A stretch of DNA of 21,426 bases, from positions 1 through 21,426 of the forward strand of contig CAADVN010000067.1 in NCBI GenBank assembly GCA_900752445.1, given 5' to 3'. The position numbers and the translations under genes are program-made. The notes under the pieces are model-generated. The model was not told where the DNA came from. It saw only the letters and a list, made by a program, of their open reading frames with translations, and ran no database searches. Source of the DNA: an uncultured Oscillospiraceae bacterium. Its GTDB lineage: Bacteria; Bacillota; Clostridia; Oscillospirales; Oscillospiraceae. Positions within the stretch are counted from its first letter, which is position 1. Each line of letters starts with the position of its first letter. Positions 21,311-21,426 of the stretch are shown here, piece after piece.

Positions 21311-21426
21311 ATGCCACGCAAGAAAACAGACGCCATTGAAAATACTGCGGCTGTGAAAGATACCGCCGTCCCCGCCGCCGAGGCGGAAGCCGCCGCTGTG
21401 ACTGCCGCGCCGGCTGCCGAGAAGAA
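21311..21426 (+). CDS. Lys/Ala/Glu-rich protein, 5' part only
   Basis: An ATG at 21311 with AAGGAAG 7 bases upstream opens a frame that runs off the window after 38 codons. The visible part begins MPRKKTDAIENTAAVKDTAV and continues Ala/Glu/Pro-rich, so it is probably a disordered basic/acidic N-terminal tail before a domain beyond the edge. Similar tails occur in small DUF6465-type proteins of Oscillospirales, but the visible residues cannot prove this. The long leader with its own promoter makes it a separate transcription unit. Confidence 0.7.
   Translation, partial: MPRKKTDAIENTAAVKDTAVPAAEAEAAAVTAAPAAEK

Overview
The window is about 21.4 kb of GC-rich bacterial DNA. AGGAGG-type ribosome binding sites, sigma-A-type promoters, tightly packed translationally coupled genes, lipoprotein solute-binding proteins and a YesM/AraC-type two-component system point to a GC-rich member of the Clostridia, probably gut Oscillospirales. 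That placement is inference from style; no rRNA gene is present. Isoleucine is largely encoded by ATA and ATC rather than ATT. I see no tRNA, CRISPR array, transposase or prophage gene.

Layout: (1) 1-766, minus strand: 5' part of a multi-pass DUF6056-type membrane protein. (2) 891-2252, plus: DJ-1/PfpI protein and inositol-monophosphatase-family phosphatase, then a terminator. (3) 2468-7440, plus: ABC importer (lipoprotein binding protein, two-domain fused permease, ATPase with a large extra segment), then a terminator. (4) 7551-11753, plus: four overlapping genes for a Cof-type HAD phosphatase, a second binding lipoprotein, a YesM-type histidine kinase and an AraC-type response regulator. 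(5) 11837-13717, plus: P1B heavy-metal ATPase with a strong promoter and a CsoR-like operator at the transcription start. (6) 13801-16167, minus: large lipoprotein joining a repeat-rich, propeller-like N-terminus to a solute-binding domain, with a consensus promoter. (7) 16348-17712, minus: murC. (8) 17808-20980, plus: CCA-adding/poly(A) polymerase family protein, family 4 uracil-DNA glycosylase, DUF2156 protein and GNAT acetyltransferase. (9) 20981-21426: terminator, extended -10 promoter, a leader of about 200 nt that can form long-range RNA pairing, and the first 38 codons of a Lys/Ala/Glu-rich protein.

The most interesting unit is regions 3 and 4. A binding protein encoded with a kinase and an AraC-type regulator, but with no permease of its own, matches the layout of the HptA-HptS-HptR (hexose phosphate) and PgtC-PgtB-PgtA (phosphoglycerate) sensing systems. 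It lies next to an ABC importer of the Fbp/Afu class; AfuABC members are known to take up sugar phosphates. Two sugar-phosphatase-like enzymes flank the importer. I infer a sense, import and dephosphorylate module for a phosphorylated organic compound. The ligand is not proven by sequence.
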